Shown here: in pieces, positions 43,301 through 54,039 of the stretch | Layout of the letters: each line of letters begins with the position of its first letter | Numbering within the stretch: the stretch's first letter is position 1 | Assembly: GCA_947579665.1 (NCBI GenBank) | Contig: OX388350.1 | Location: 86,261,152-86,325,151, forward strand | From: Sympetrum striolatum | Taxonomy: Eukaryota > Arthropoda > Insecta > Odonata > Libellulidae | Reading direction: 5' to 3' | DNA: 64,000 nucleotides | Program-made: the position numbers and the translations under genes | Notes under the pieces: model-generated | What the model saw: the letters and a program-made list of their open reading frames with translations, nothing else | Database searches by the model: none | Told to the model about the DNA's origin: nothing

Positions 43301-46300
43301 TCAAATTTTCAAACGCTTATATCTCGCTTATTTGCAATGCTAGCGCAAAACGAATGCTTATTTAGTATCAACAATAATTATACCTACCACCAGAATTAAT
43401 GGGGATCGATTTTGAGCAATTTTAAATTTGCGATTTTTAAAATTTTCAAACGCTTATATCTCGCTTATTTGCAATGCTAGCGCAAAACGAATGCTTATTT
43501 AGTATCAACAATAATTATACCTACCACCAGAATTAATGGGGATCGATTTTGAGCAATTTTAAATTTGCGATTTTTCAAATTTTCAAACGCTTATATCTCG
43601 CTTATTTGCAATGCTAGCGCAAAACGAATAGTTATTTAGTATCAACAATAATTATACCTACCACCAGAATTAATGGGGATCGATTTTGAGCAATTTTAAA
43701 TTTGCGATTTTTCAAATTTTCAAACGCTTATATCTCGCTTATTTGCAATGCTAGCGCAAAACGAATAGTTATTTAGTATCAACAATAATTATACCTACCA
43801 CCAGAATTAATGGGAATCGATTTTGAGCAATTATAAATTTGCGATTTTTCAAATTTTCAAATGCTTATATCTCGCTTATTTGCAATGCTAGCGCAAAACG
43901 AATGCTTATTTAGTATCAACAATAATTATACCTACCACCAGAATTAATGGGGATCGATTTTGCGCAATTTTTAATTTGCGATTTTTCAAATTTTCAAACG
44001 CTTATATCTCGCTTATTTGCAATGCTAGCGCAAAACGAATGCTTATTTAGTATCAACAATAATTATACCTACCACCAGAATTAATGGGGATCGATTTTGA
44101 GCAATTTTAAATTTGCGATTTTTCAAATTTTCAAACGCTTATATCTCGCTTATTTGCAATGCTAGCGCAAAACGAATGCTTATTTCGTATCAACAATAAT
44201 TATACCTACCACCAGAATTAATGGGGATCGATTTTGAGCAATTTTAAATTTGCGATTTTTCAAATTTTCAAACGCTTATATCTCGCTTATTTGCAATGCT
44301 AGCGCATAAGCGAATGCTTATTTAGTATCAACAATAATTATACCTACCACCAGAATTAATGGGGATCGATTTTGAGCAATTTTAAATTTGCGATTTTTCA
44401 AATTTTCAAACGCTTATATCTCGCTTATTTGCAATGCTAGCGCAAAACGAATGCTTATTTAGTATCAACAATAATTATACCTACCACCAGAATTAATGGG
44501 GATCGATTTTGAGCAATTTTAAATTTGCGATTTTTCAAATTTTCAAACGCTTATATCTCGCTTATTTGCAATGCTAGCGCAAAACGAATGCTTATTTAGT
44601 ATCAACAATAATTATACCTACCACCAGAATTAATGGGGATCGATTTTGAGCAATTTTAAATTTGCGATTTTTCAAATTTTCAAACGCTTATATCTCGCTT
44701 ATTTGCAATGCTAGCGCAAAACGAATGCTTATTTAGTATGAACAATAATTATACCTACCACCAGAATTAATGGGGATCGATTTTGAGCAATTTTAAATTT
44801 GCGATTTTTCAAATTTTCAAACGCTTATATCTCGCTTATTTGCAATGCTAGCGCAAAACGAATGCTTATTTAGTATCAACAATAATTATACCTACCACCA
44901 GAATTAATGGGGTTCGATTTTGAGCAATTTTAAATTTGCGATTTTTCAAATTTTCAAACGCTTATATCTCGCTTATTTGCAATGCTAGCGCAAAACGAAT
45001 GCTTATTTAGTATCAACAATAATTATACCTACCACCAGAATTAATGGGGATCGATTTTGAGCAATTTTAAATTTGCGATTTTTCAAATTTTCAAACGCTT
45101 ATATCTCGCTTATTTGCAATGCTAGCGCAAAACGAATTCTTATTTAGTATCAAAAATAATTATACCTACCACCAGAATTAATGGGGATCGATTTTGAGCA
45201 ATTTTAAATTTGCGATTTTTCAAATTTTCAAACGCTTATATCTCGCTTATTTGCAATGCTAGCGCAAAACGAATGCTTATTTAGTATCAACAATAATTAT
45301 ACCTACCACCAGAATTAATGGGGATCGATTTTGAGCAATTTTAAATTTGCGATTTTTCAAATTTTCAAACGCTTATATCTCGCTTATTTGCAATGCTAGC
45401 GCAAAACGAATGCTTATTTAGTATCAACAATAATTATACCTACCACCAGAATTAATGGGGATCGATTTTGAGCAATTTTAAATTTGCGATTTTTCAAATT
45501 TTCAAACGCTTATATCTCGCTTATTTGCAATGCTAGCGCAAAACGAATGCTTATTTAGTATCAACAATAATTATACCTACCACCAGAATTAATGGGGATC
45601 GATTTTGAGCAATTTTAAATTTGCGATTTTTCAAATTTTCAAACGCTTATATCTCGCTTATTTGCAATGCTAGCGCAAAACGAATGCTTATTTAGTATCA
45701 ACAATAATTATACCTACCACCAGAATTAATGGGGATCGATTTTGAGCAATTTTAAATTTGCGATTTTTCAAATTTTCAAACGCTTATATCTCGCTTATTT
45801 GCAATGCTAGCGCAAAACGAATGCTTATTTAGTATCAACAATAATTATACCTACCACCAGAATTAATGGGGATCGATTTTGAGCAATTTTAAATTTGCGA
45901 TTTTTCAAATTTTCAAACGCTTGAATCTCGCTTATTTGCAATGCTAGCGCAAAACGAATGCTAATTTAGTATCAACAATAATTATACCTACCACCAGAAT
46001 TAATGGGGATCGATTTTGAGCAATTTTAAATTTGCGATTTTTCAAATTTTCAAACGCTTATATCTCGCTTATTTGCAATGCTAGCGCAAAACGAATGCTT
46101 ATTTCGTATCAACAATAATTATACCTACCACCAGAATTAATGGGGATCGATTTTGAGCAATTTTAAATTTGCGATTTTTCAAATTTTCAAACGCTTATAT
46201 CTCGCTTATTTGCAATGCTAGCGCAAAACGAATGCTTATTTAGTATCAACAATAATTATACCTACCACCAGAATTAATGGGGATCGATTTTGAGCAATTT

Positions 46301-49300
46301 TAAATTTGCGATTTTTCAAATTTTCAAACGCTTATATCTCGCTTATTTGCAATGCTAGCGCAAAACGAATGCTTATTTAGTATCAACAATAATTATACCT
46401 ACCACCAGAATTAATGGGGATCGATTTTGAGCAATTTTAAATTTGCGATTTTTCAAATTTTCAAACGCTTATATCTCGCTTATTTGCAATGCTAGCGCAA
46501 AACGAATGCTTATTTAGTATCAACAATAATTATACCTACCACCAGAATTAATGGGGATCGATTTTGAGCAATTTTAAATTTGCGATTTTTCAAATTTTCA
46601 AACGCTTATATCTCGCTTATTTGCAATGCTAGCGCAAAACGAATGCTTATTTAGTATCAACAATAATTATACCTACCACCAGAATTAATGGGGATCGATT
46701 TTGAGCAATTTTAAATTTGCGATTTTTCAAATTTTCAAACGCTTATATCTCGCTTATTTGCAATGCTAGCGCAAAACGAATGCTTATTTAGTATCAACAA
46801 TAATTATACCTACCACCAGAATTAATGGGGATCGATTTTGAGCAATTTTAAATTTGCGATTTTTCAAATTTTCAAACGCTTATATCTCGCTTATTTGCAA
46901 TGCTAGCGCAAAACGAATGCTTATTTAGTATCAACAATAATTATACCTACCACCAGAATTAATGGGGATCGATTTTGAGCAATTTTAAATTTGCGATTTT
47001 TCAAATTTTCAAACGCTTGAATCTCGCTTATTTGCAATGCTAGCGCAAAACGAATGCTAATTTAGTATCAACAATAATTATACCTACCACCAGAATTAAT
47101 GGGGATCGATTTTGAGCAATTTTAAATTTGCGATTTTTCAAATTTTCAAACGCTTATATCTCGCTTATTTGCAATGCTAGCGCAAAACGAATGCTTATTT
47201 CGTATCAACAATAATTATACCTACCACCAGAATTAATGGGGATCGATTTTGAGCAATTTTAAATTTGCGATTTTTCAAATTTTCAAACGCTTATATCTCG
47301 CTTATTTGCAATGCTAGCGCAAAACGAATGCTTATTTAGTATCAACAATAATTATACCTACCACCAGAATTAATGGGGATCGATTTTGAGCAATTTTAAA
47401 TTTGCGATTTTTCAAATTTTCAAACGCTTATATCTCGCTTATTTGCAATGCTAGCGCAAAACGAATGCTTATTTAGTATCAACAATAATTATACCTACCA
47501 CCAGAATTAATGGGGATCGATTTTGAGCAATTTTAAATTTGCGATTTTTCAAATTTTCAAACGCTTATATCTCGCTTATTTGCAATGCTAGCGCAAAACG
47601 AATGCTTATTTAGTATCAACGATAATTATACCTACCACCAGAATTAATAAGGATCGATTTTGAGCAATTTTAAATTTGCGATTTTTCAAATTTTCAAACG
47701 CTTATATCTCGCTTATTTGCAATGCTAGCGCAAAACGAATGCTTATTTAGTATCAACGATAATTATACCTACCACCAGAATTAATAGGGATCGATTTTGA
47801 GCAATTTTAAATTTGCGATTTTTCAAATTTTCAAACGCTTATATCTCGCTTATTTGCAATGCTAGCGCAAAACGAATGCTTATTTAGTATCAACAATAAT
47901 TATACCTACCACCAGAATTAATGGGGATCGATTTTGAGCAATTTTAAATTTGCGATTTTTCAAATTTTCAAACGCTTATATCTCGCTTATTTGCAATGCT
48001 AGCGCAAAACGAATGCTTATTTAGTATCAACAATAATTATACCTACCACCAGAATTAATAAGGATCGATTTTGAGCAATTTTAAATTTGCGATTTTTCAA
48101 ATTTTCAAACGCTTGTATCTCGCTTATTTGCAATGCTAGCGCAAAACGAATGCTTATTTAGTATCAACAATAATTATACCTACCACCAGAATTAATGGGG
48201 ATCGATTTTGAGCAATTTTAAATTTGCGATTTTTCAAATTTTCAAACGCTTATATCTCGCTTATTTGCAATGCTAGCGCAAAACGAATGCTTATTTAGTA
48301 TCAACAATAATTATACCTACCACCAGAATTAATAGGGATCGATTTTGAGCAATTTTAAATTTGCGATTTTTCAAATTTTCAAACGCTTATATCTCGCTTA
48401 TTTGCAATGCTAGCGCAAAACGAATGCTTATTTAGTATCAACAATAATTATACCTACCACCAGAATTAATGGGGATCGATTTTGAGCAATTTTAAATTTG
48501 CGATTTTTCAAATTTTTAAACGCTTATATCTCGCTTATTTGCAATATTAGCACAAAACGAATGCTTATTTAGTATCAACAATAATTATACCTACCACCAG
48601 AATTAATGGGGATCGATTTTGAGCAATTTTAAATTTGCGATTTTTCAAATTTTCAAACGCTTATATCTCGCTTATTTGCAATGCTAGCGCAAAACGAATG
48701 CTTATTTAGTATCAACAATAATTATACCTACCACCAGAATTAATAGGAATCGATTTTGAGCAATTTTAAATTTGCGATTTTTCAAATTTTCAAACGCTTA
48801 TATCTCGCTTATTTGCAATGCTAGCGCAAAACGAATGCTTATTTAGTATAAACAATAATTATACCTACCACCAGAATTAATGGGCATCGATTTTGAGCAA
48901 TTTTAAATTTGCGATTTTTCAAATTTTCAAACGCTTATATCTCGCTTATTTGCAATGCTAGCGCAAAACGAATGCTTATTTAGTATCAACAATAATTATA
49001 CCTACCACCAGAATTAATAGGGATCGATTTTGAGCAATTTTAAATTTGCGATTTTTCAAATTTTCAAACACTTATATCTCGCTTATTTGCAATGCTAGCG
49101 CAAAACGAATAGTTATTTAGTATCAACAATAATTATACCTACCACCAGAATTAATGGGGATCGATTTTGAGCAATTTTAAATTTGCGATTTTTCAAATTT
49201 TCAAACGCTTATATCTCGCTTATTTGCAATGCTAGCGCAAAACGAATGCTTATTTAGTATCAACAATAATTATACCTACCACCAGAATTAATGGGGATCG

Positions 49301-49859
49301 ATTTTGAGCAATTTTAAATTTGCGATTTTTCAAATTTTCAAACGCTTATATCTCGCTTATTTGCAATGCTAGCGCAAAACGAATGCTTATTTAGTATCAA
49401 CAATAATTATACCTACCACCAGAATTAATGGGGATCGATTTTGAGCAATTTTAAATTTGCGATTTTTCAAATTTTCAAACGCTTATATCTCGCTTATTTG
49501 CAATGCTAGCGCAAAACGAATGCTTATTTAGTATCAACAATAATTATACCTACCACCAGAATTAATGGGGATCGATTTTGAGCAATTTTAAATTTGCGAT
49601 TTTTCAAATTTTCAAACGCTTATATCTCGCTTATTTGCAATGCTAGCGCAAAACGAATGCTTATTTAGTATCAACAATAATTATACCTACCACCAGAATT
49701 AATGGGGATCGATTTTGAGCAATTTTAAATTTGCGATTTTTCAAATTTTCAAACGCTTATATCTCGCTTATTTGCAATGCTAGCGCAAAACGAATGCTTA
49801 TTTAGTATCAAAAATAATTATACCTACCACCAGAATTAATGGGGATTGATTTTGAGCAA

Positions 49860-50942
49860 TTTTAAATTTGCGATTCTTATAATTTTCAAACGCTTATATC
49901 TCGCTTATTTGCAATGATAGCGCAAAACGAATGCTTATTTAGTATCAAAAATAATTATACCTACCACCTAATTAATGGGGATCGATTTTGATCAATTTTA
50001 AATTTGCGATTTTTCAAATTATCAAAGGCTTATATCTCGCTTATTTGCAATGATAGCGCAAAACGAATGCTTATTTAGTATCAACAATAATTATACCTAC
50101 CACCAGAATTAATGGGGATCGATTTTGAGCAATTTTAAATTTGCGATTTCTCAAATTTTCAAAAGCTTATATCTCGCTTATTTGCAATGATAGCGCAAAA
50201 CGAATGCTTATTTAGTATCAACAATAATTATACCTACCACCTAATTAATGGGGATCGATTTTGAGCAATTTTAAATATGCGATTTTTCAAATTTTAAAAA
50301 GCTTATATCTCGCTTATTTGCAATGATAGCGCAAAACGAATGCTTATTTAGTATCAACAATAATTATACCTACCACCAGAATTAATGGGGATCGATTTTG
50401 AGCAATTTTAAATTTGCGATTTTTCAAATTTTCAAACGCTTATATCTCGCTTATTTGCAATGATAGCGCAAAACGAATGCTTATTTAGTACCAACAATAA
50501 TTATACCTACCACCAGAATTAATGGGGATCGATTTTGAGCAATTTTAAATTTGCGATTTCTCAAATTTTCAAACGCTTATATCTCGCTTATTTGCAATGA
50601 TAGCGCAAAACGAATGCTTATTTAGTATCAACAATAATTATACCTACCACCTAATTAATGGGGATCGATTTTGAGCAATTTTAAATATGCGATTTTTCAA
50701 ATTTTAAAAAGCTTATATCTCGCTTATTTGCAATGATAGCGCAAAACGAATGCTTATTTAGTATCAACAATAATTATACCTACCACCAGAATTAATGGGG
50801 ATCGATTTTGAGCAATTTTAAATTTGCGATTTTTCAAATTTTCAAACGCTTATATCTCGCTTATTTGCAATGATAGCGCAAAACGAATGCTTATTTAGTA
50901 TCAACAATAATTATACCTACCACCAGAATTAATGGGGATCGA
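49860..50942. repeat. Diverged terminal monomers of the satellite array
   Basis: The last eight monomers carry AATGATAGCG where the rest of the array has AATGCTAGCG, and several have a 1-bp shorter CACCTAATTAA form. Within them a three-monomer unit is repeated: marked variants at about 50139 and 50240-50306 reappear 411 bp later (3 x 137) at about 50550 and 50651-50717. Array edges are less often homogenised by unequal exchange, so this pattern supports a real array end at 50942. Confidence 0.85.
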
Positions 50943-52144
50943 ATAATCGCCCCATATTGCTGCTGGACGGACTGGGGAAGATTGTAGAAAGGACCATACT
51001 CCCCTTTTTCCAGAGAACACTATCAGAAAGGAATATCCTCCCGGCGGAGCAATACGGCTTTAGAGAGGAGCACGCTACAACCCACCAACTTCTGCGCGTC
51101 CTGCATTTCGTCAGTGCTGCTTTCAACAACAAAAGGCACGTTGCAGCGGCCTTCTTCGACATCACCAAGGCCTTCGACCGAATGTGGCATGCTGGCCTTC
51201 TCCATAAGCTCCGTCGACTGGACTTTCCAACATGGCAGATAAACACCATCGCCTCATACCTCTCGGACAGGACCTTCCACGTTTTCTTCGGCGGGATCAC
51301 CTCTACCACCAGAACCATCAGGGCGGGAGTTCCCCAGGGTAGCATCTGGGGGCCAATCTTGTTCAATATCTTCTGTGCGGACATTCCCACAAAGTTTTAC
51401 GGCTGCATGACAGCATTTTATGCTGACGATGCTGCGCTACTAGCGAAGTCCTACTCCAGGAAACTCGCTGTAAAATACTTGCAGCGGGCCACCTACCAGC
51501 TTCTTGAATGGTACGACACCTGGAGGTTAGGGGTGAACTCCAAGAAGACACAGACCATTATCTTCTCAATGCTCCGACCGGCGGACGACCCGGACCCAAT
51601 CATCGTCGGCGCTGAGGAAGTCCATTGGCGAAGCACAGCAGTCTACCTTGGAGTCACCCTCGACAGGCGACTCACTCTCCGCAATCATGCACAACAGGTT
51701 GCCATAAAAGCGAGGGTTCGCCGGAGGGTCCTCCTGCCGCTCCTAATGTCCCCGGACTTGCCGCTCCATGTTAGGCTGCACCTATACCAGGCAACCATCT
51801 TGAGTGCTCTTTTGTACGCCTCCCCCGCCTGGAGCGGGTTCCTGACCCGCACCACGTGGGAAATTCCATCTAAGGCGGAGAGAGCCGTCCTTCGCACCAT
51901 CCGGCAGCTTGGCTGGCGCTTTGCTAATCCCACCAACTACATATTGACTGGAGCCACCCCAATTCAGGAATTGGCAACCGTACGAGCGAAGGCCTTCTTT
52001 GCCCGCCTTCCTACCAGAAATTATGCGCACCTCCAACGACTGGCCTTGGACACCCCTCAGCGGCGCGACTTCTTCCGCAGGCCCATCTCCTCGCAAGGAG
52101 GAACTTTGGCAATCCCCCCAAGAGGGAGGAAAAAGTGGAGGTAA
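50943..52144 (+). pseudogene. Reverse transcriptase (ORF2 C-terminal part) of a Jockey-like retrotransposon, 5'-truncated
   Basis: This frame encodes the RNA-directed DNA polymerase that copies a LINE transcript into the chromosome. It is open from the satellite junction; the first codons read NRPILLLDGLGKIVER, matching the conserved start of the RT domain. The first possible start is a TTG at 50957, so no genuine initiation codon remains. Counting from there: QYGFRE at 32-37, motif A FFDITKAFD at 66-74 (catalytic D68), motif B AGVPQGSIWGP at 123-133, motif C FYADD at 154-158 (D157, D158), LGVNSKKTQT at 191-200, and YLGVTLDRRLT at 230-240. A thumb-like region continues to the TAA at 52142-52144. 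There are no internal stops or frameshifts over about 395 codons, so it is either young or recently cut. A Trp sits at 131 where Leu is usual. The N-terminal endonuclease and the ORF1 partner are missing, so it cannot move by itself. Confidence 0.9.
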
Positions 52145-52240
52145 AATATCCTTGAAGGTCCACCAACGAAGGAGCCCACCAGCCCGAAGGAGCTCCCTTG
52201 GAGGACGGGCAAGAATGGAGGCAGCACCACCAAACGATGT
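52145..52240 (+). other. Probable 3' untranslated region of the Jockey-type element
   Basis: G+C-rich DNA continues after the stop codon to about 52240 and then changes abruptly to A/T-rich sequence that belongs, on the other strand, to an RTE-type relic. No poly(A) or simple-repeat tail is seen at the boundary. Confidence 0.5.
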
Positions 52241-52720
52241 CAAATTATATATAACATTCATATCACAAATATTTCTGAAAGCAGCTTCCTGGTTTCTATA
52301 CATCATTTGAATTATTTTTAGGCAGTTGTATCTATTCCAATTTTATGTAACATTTGTATTAAAACTTTCTGGTAAACTTTGTCAAATGCCTTTTCGAAAT
52401 CTATAAAACCTAAAAAGGTGTTTTTATTATCTTTTAGATTCTTTTCCAAAATTAGCCTTAACTCCATATAGTATCACGTCTTCCTTCCTCTTCCCTAAAA
52501 CCATACTGATCATCTGATATTTTGTCTTCAGTTTGCTTCTTAATTCTCTTTAGAATTATTATTAGTAATATTTTACATGCATGTGAAACCAAACTAATTG
52601 TTCCTTATTTTTCACATACTATTGCATTGCATTTTTTGACTTCTATGGTGATTTTTTTTCTCTTACTCCTTTCTTCTTGTGGCATTTTCTTTGGGGAAGA
52701 ATATTTAAACTCTGCACTAA
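52240..52720 (-). pseudogene. RTE-type LINE reverse transcriptase relic
   Basis: Read on the minus strand, this A/T-rich stretch gives clear RT segments in three frames. First comes VKKCNAIVCEK, a stop (52605-52607), then GTISLVSHACKILL and DQYGFREEEG, followed by another stop near 52460. After a frame change come LRLILEKNLKDNKNTF and the motif A segment LGFIDFEKAFDKV (about 52386-52424). After one more change comes MMYRNQEAAFRN (about 52270-52306). The order and spacing match the N-terminal half of RTE-clade RTs (NYR-type TISL..SHA, QFGFR, FIDFEKAFD, nlYrnQ). The relic ends at about 52240, just before the motif B region expected next, where the Jockey-type sequence abuts. At least two stops and two frameshifts make it an old, dead copy. 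Its upstream limit near 52720 is uncertain. Confidence 0.8.
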
Positions 52721-52743
52721 AAATACACAATAATTTGTCCGGA

Positions 52744-52965
52744 TACAACTTTCGCAAGCGACTGTAAGATACTAGCTGAACGAGCCCTGAATATAGACTG
52801 ATAGCCGAGATGCCGGCAGGAACCTCCATGTGGCACCGCGATGTATCCTCGTCACTTGTTCTGCGAAACATCGCTCGTTAAGTGAGTCGCATTGTTACAT
52901 TTTGTTTAGCTCGTTATGCGAATCACTCGTTATGCAAGGTGCTCGTTAAGCGAGGTTTGACTGTA
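52744..52965. mobile_element. DNA transposon end (Tc1/mariner or pogo/Tigger-like), fragment
   Basis: The stretch ends at 52952-52965 with GAGGTTTGACTG followed by TA. Its reverse complement starts CAGTCAAACCTC, the style of termini seen in pogo/Tigger-type elements that insert at TA. Just inside are related sub-repeats of the form GCTCGTTAAGCGAG at 52873, 52909, 52925 and 52941; the last three are exactly 16 bp apart. Such sub-terminal repeats are plausible transposase-binding sites. The opposite end is not found, probably because the RTE relic replaced or truncated it. The class assignment rests on the terminus alone; the left limit is a guess. Confidence 0.4.
52873..52954 (+). repeat. Four GCTCGTTAWGCGAG-type sub-repeats, 16-bp spacing
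   Basis: Copies lie at 52873-52886, 52909-52920, 52925-52938 and 52941-52954. Each is itself nearly palindromic around CTCGTTA..GAG. The regular 16-bp step of the last three suggests a repeated protein-binding array inside the transposon terminus. Confidence 0.7.
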
Positions 52966-53198
52966 ATCATTTGCTAATATATGTTGTTGCCGCTTCTACT
53001 ATATAAATTTAGGATTTCCGAGATTTAGTTCATAAATATGCATAATAATTGCCATAGTCTTCTTGTCACAACTTAAAACTAAAATAATTCTTAACTTAAT
53101 TGCACCAAAAATAATGTACTATGTCGCAAAATATTCTTTTATATACTATATATAGCTTTCCTTGACAGCCATCGGCAAGGAAACAGCGTAGTAGTGGG

Positions 53199-53588
53199 AA
53201 GGCCTGACGTGCCCATATGGGAACGCAGCAATAAACAACGTTATAACAACAACAAATAACCTCAAACTCTGCTATATTTAATTTCTTTCGATGATTAGAA
53301 CATCATACTAAAGGTATACAAGCAAAAGACTGCTTTAAATTAAAAACAGTAAAACTTATAAAAATTAGTTGCCAGAAGGATCCATCTCAAAATTTCCCTG
53401 TTTTTCGAAAAATCACAAGAAATATTTCCTTTCACTTAAATACTCCAAAACTCAAATGAAACTAAGCTTTGGACCCTCTTAGCTATCGTTTACTGACCAT
53501 TTTATGACACTAAAGATATTGTTTAGCTACCTAGAGAACCTAGCTACAGTCCGTTCCCATATGGGAACGTCAGTCCTTTAAGGGTTAA
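53199..53588. mobile_element. Candidate non-autonomous piggyBac-like (TTAA) element
   Basis: An inverted repeat frames about 390 bp. The left arm at 53199-53225 (AAGGCCTGACGTGCCCATAT and onward) matches the reverse complement of the right arm at about 53552-53577 except for two substitutions. Each arm has a CCCATATGGG core, itself palindromic, and the flanking CTGAC and AAGG bases extend the match, so it is more than the palindrome alone. The right end reads TTAACCCTTAAAGGACTGAC on the minus strand, as expected for piggyBac elements in TTAA sites (TTAA at 53585-53588). The left end lacks a TTAA and a CCCTT start, so it is degraded or the call is wrong. No transposase is inside. Alternatively, the left arm with its downstream CAACAACAA tract could be a LINE 3' end. 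Confidence 0.35.
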
Positions 53589-53851
53589 GAGAGCTCATTG
53601 AAACCAAGTATTATGAAGGACAGAAAACATATTTATAATATTGCATCATCTTTTACCCGATTATTTTTCTTGTTTGGTTCAGCATCGGTTTGAAGTTGAA
53701 GAATTTTGCGAAAAATCTGTGACCGGCATTTTTCGCAAAATTTGGTTAACTTTGCCCCCTGTAGAATTGTAAAGCGCTGGAACCAACAAAAATGATTTCG
53801 GAGTTATATGCAGAATTTATTTAAAAATGACCCTGCGAAGTTTCAAAGTCC
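53589..53851. other. Non-coding A/T-rich DNA with one perfect hairpin
   Basis: No reading frame or known element is recognised here. The only structure seen is the perfect inverted repeat listed separately at 53702-53742. Confidence 0.5.
53702..53742. repeat. Perfect 15-bp inverted repeat with 11-nt loop
   Basis: AATTTTGCGAAAAAT at 53702-53716 is the exact reverse complement of ATTTTTCGCAAAATT at 53728-53742. It could be a transposon remnant or a protein-binding dyad. It lacks a G+C-rich stem plus U-run, and bacterial-type terminators are not relevant here. Confidence 0.85.
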
Positions 53852-54016
53852 TCACTCATAAAAACCACTTTCGTATTTTTGGCCAGTTTTTTCAATTCTA
53901 GCCCACTGTGCGCCGCCTCCGACCACTCCGCCCCCTGCCACTCCGGCGGCCGCCCTCCGGAGCAGCTCTTGTGAGGCTTTGGGCTCCCTCTCGATCTCTT
54001 CTCGCTCTTTCCTCTC
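53852..54016 (-). CDS. Possible host exon, charged and Gly/Ala-rich
   Basis: On the minus strand a good splice acceptor (pyrimidine-rich tract ending TTTGTTTTTAG, AG at 54018-54017) is followed by 54 codons before a TGA at 53852-53854. The peptide starts ERKEREEIEREPKASQELL, passes through a short Gly/Ala/Val run and ends AQWARIEKTGQKYES. The block is clearly richer in G+C than its flanks, with many G/C third positions, as expected of coding DNA. I do not recognise the protein. No strong donor is obvious, so it may be a last exon, or the splice donor may lie before the stop. A second open frame on the same strand covers the same bases; I prefer this one because of its acceptor and charged composition. 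The minus-strand block at 54589-54714 could belong to the same gene. Confidence 0.3.
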   Translation of the reverse strand, partial: ERKEREEIEREPKASQELLRRAAAGVAGGGVVGGGAQWARIEKTGQKYESGFYE

Positions 54017-54039
54017 CTAAAAACAAAGAAGATAATCAT

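Larger units (their letters stand above)
1..50942. repeat. 137-bp satellite DNA array, about 370 head-to-tail copies
   Basis: The same 137-bp unit begins at 1, 138, 275 and so on without interruption to 50942, always in one orientation. The unit counted from position 1 has 43 G+C of 137 (about 31%). Most monomers differ from the consensus by 0-3 substitutions. Length changes are rare: 1-bp losses at about 3152, 37125, 41508 and 43288, a 2-bp loss at about 21080 and a 1-bp gain at about 44307. The unit holds no long reading frame. It contains the palindromes GCTAGC (unit positions 53-58) and ATCGAT, several A/T tracts, and an internal CGCTTAT motif at 28-34 and 39-45 with a TGCTTAT relative at 69-75. 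It is not interrupted by any transposon. High homogeneity and length fit a heterochromatic satellite; a centromeric role is possible but not shown. The left end lies outside the window. Confidence 0.99.
50943..52240 (+). mobile_element. 5'-truncated Jockey-type non-LTR retrotransposon
   Basis: The satellite sequence breaks at 50942/50943 and reads straight into the start of a retrotransposon reverse transcriptase, with no ORF1 and no endonuclease upstream. The coding part ends at 52144. About 95 bp of G+C-rich 3' sequence follow, up to about 52240, where an unrelated antisense relic begins. No poly(A) tail or target-site duplication is visible. The G+C-rich composition contrasts sharply with the satellite and with the second Jockey-like element in this window, so the two are probably different families. 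The 3' boundary is judged from where the antisense relic's homology starts, to within roughly 10 bp. Confidence 0.85.

Noticed and set aside
1..50942. CRISPR-like regular repeats
   Set aside because: The whole 137-bp unit is conserved with no variable spacers, and the context is eukaryotic. It is a plain satellite.
1..50942. CENP-B box in the satellite
   Set aside because: No match to the NTTCGNNNNANNCGGGN pattern is seen in either strand of the consensus monomer.
50929..51390. Minus-strand open frames across the RT gene (also 51023-51205, 51363-51551, 51685-51936, 51782-52270)
   Set aside because: These are antisense shadows of the plus-strand reverse transcriptase, whose frame carries all the conserved motifs.
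51999..52310. Plus-strand frame of about 100 codons overlapping the RT end
   Set aside because: It is out of frame with the RT and crosses into the antisense RTE relic; it has no motif of its own.
52522..52767. Plus-strand frame with hydrophobic runs
   Set aside because: It lies opposite the RTE relic; the hydrophobic look comes from T-rich antisense sequence.
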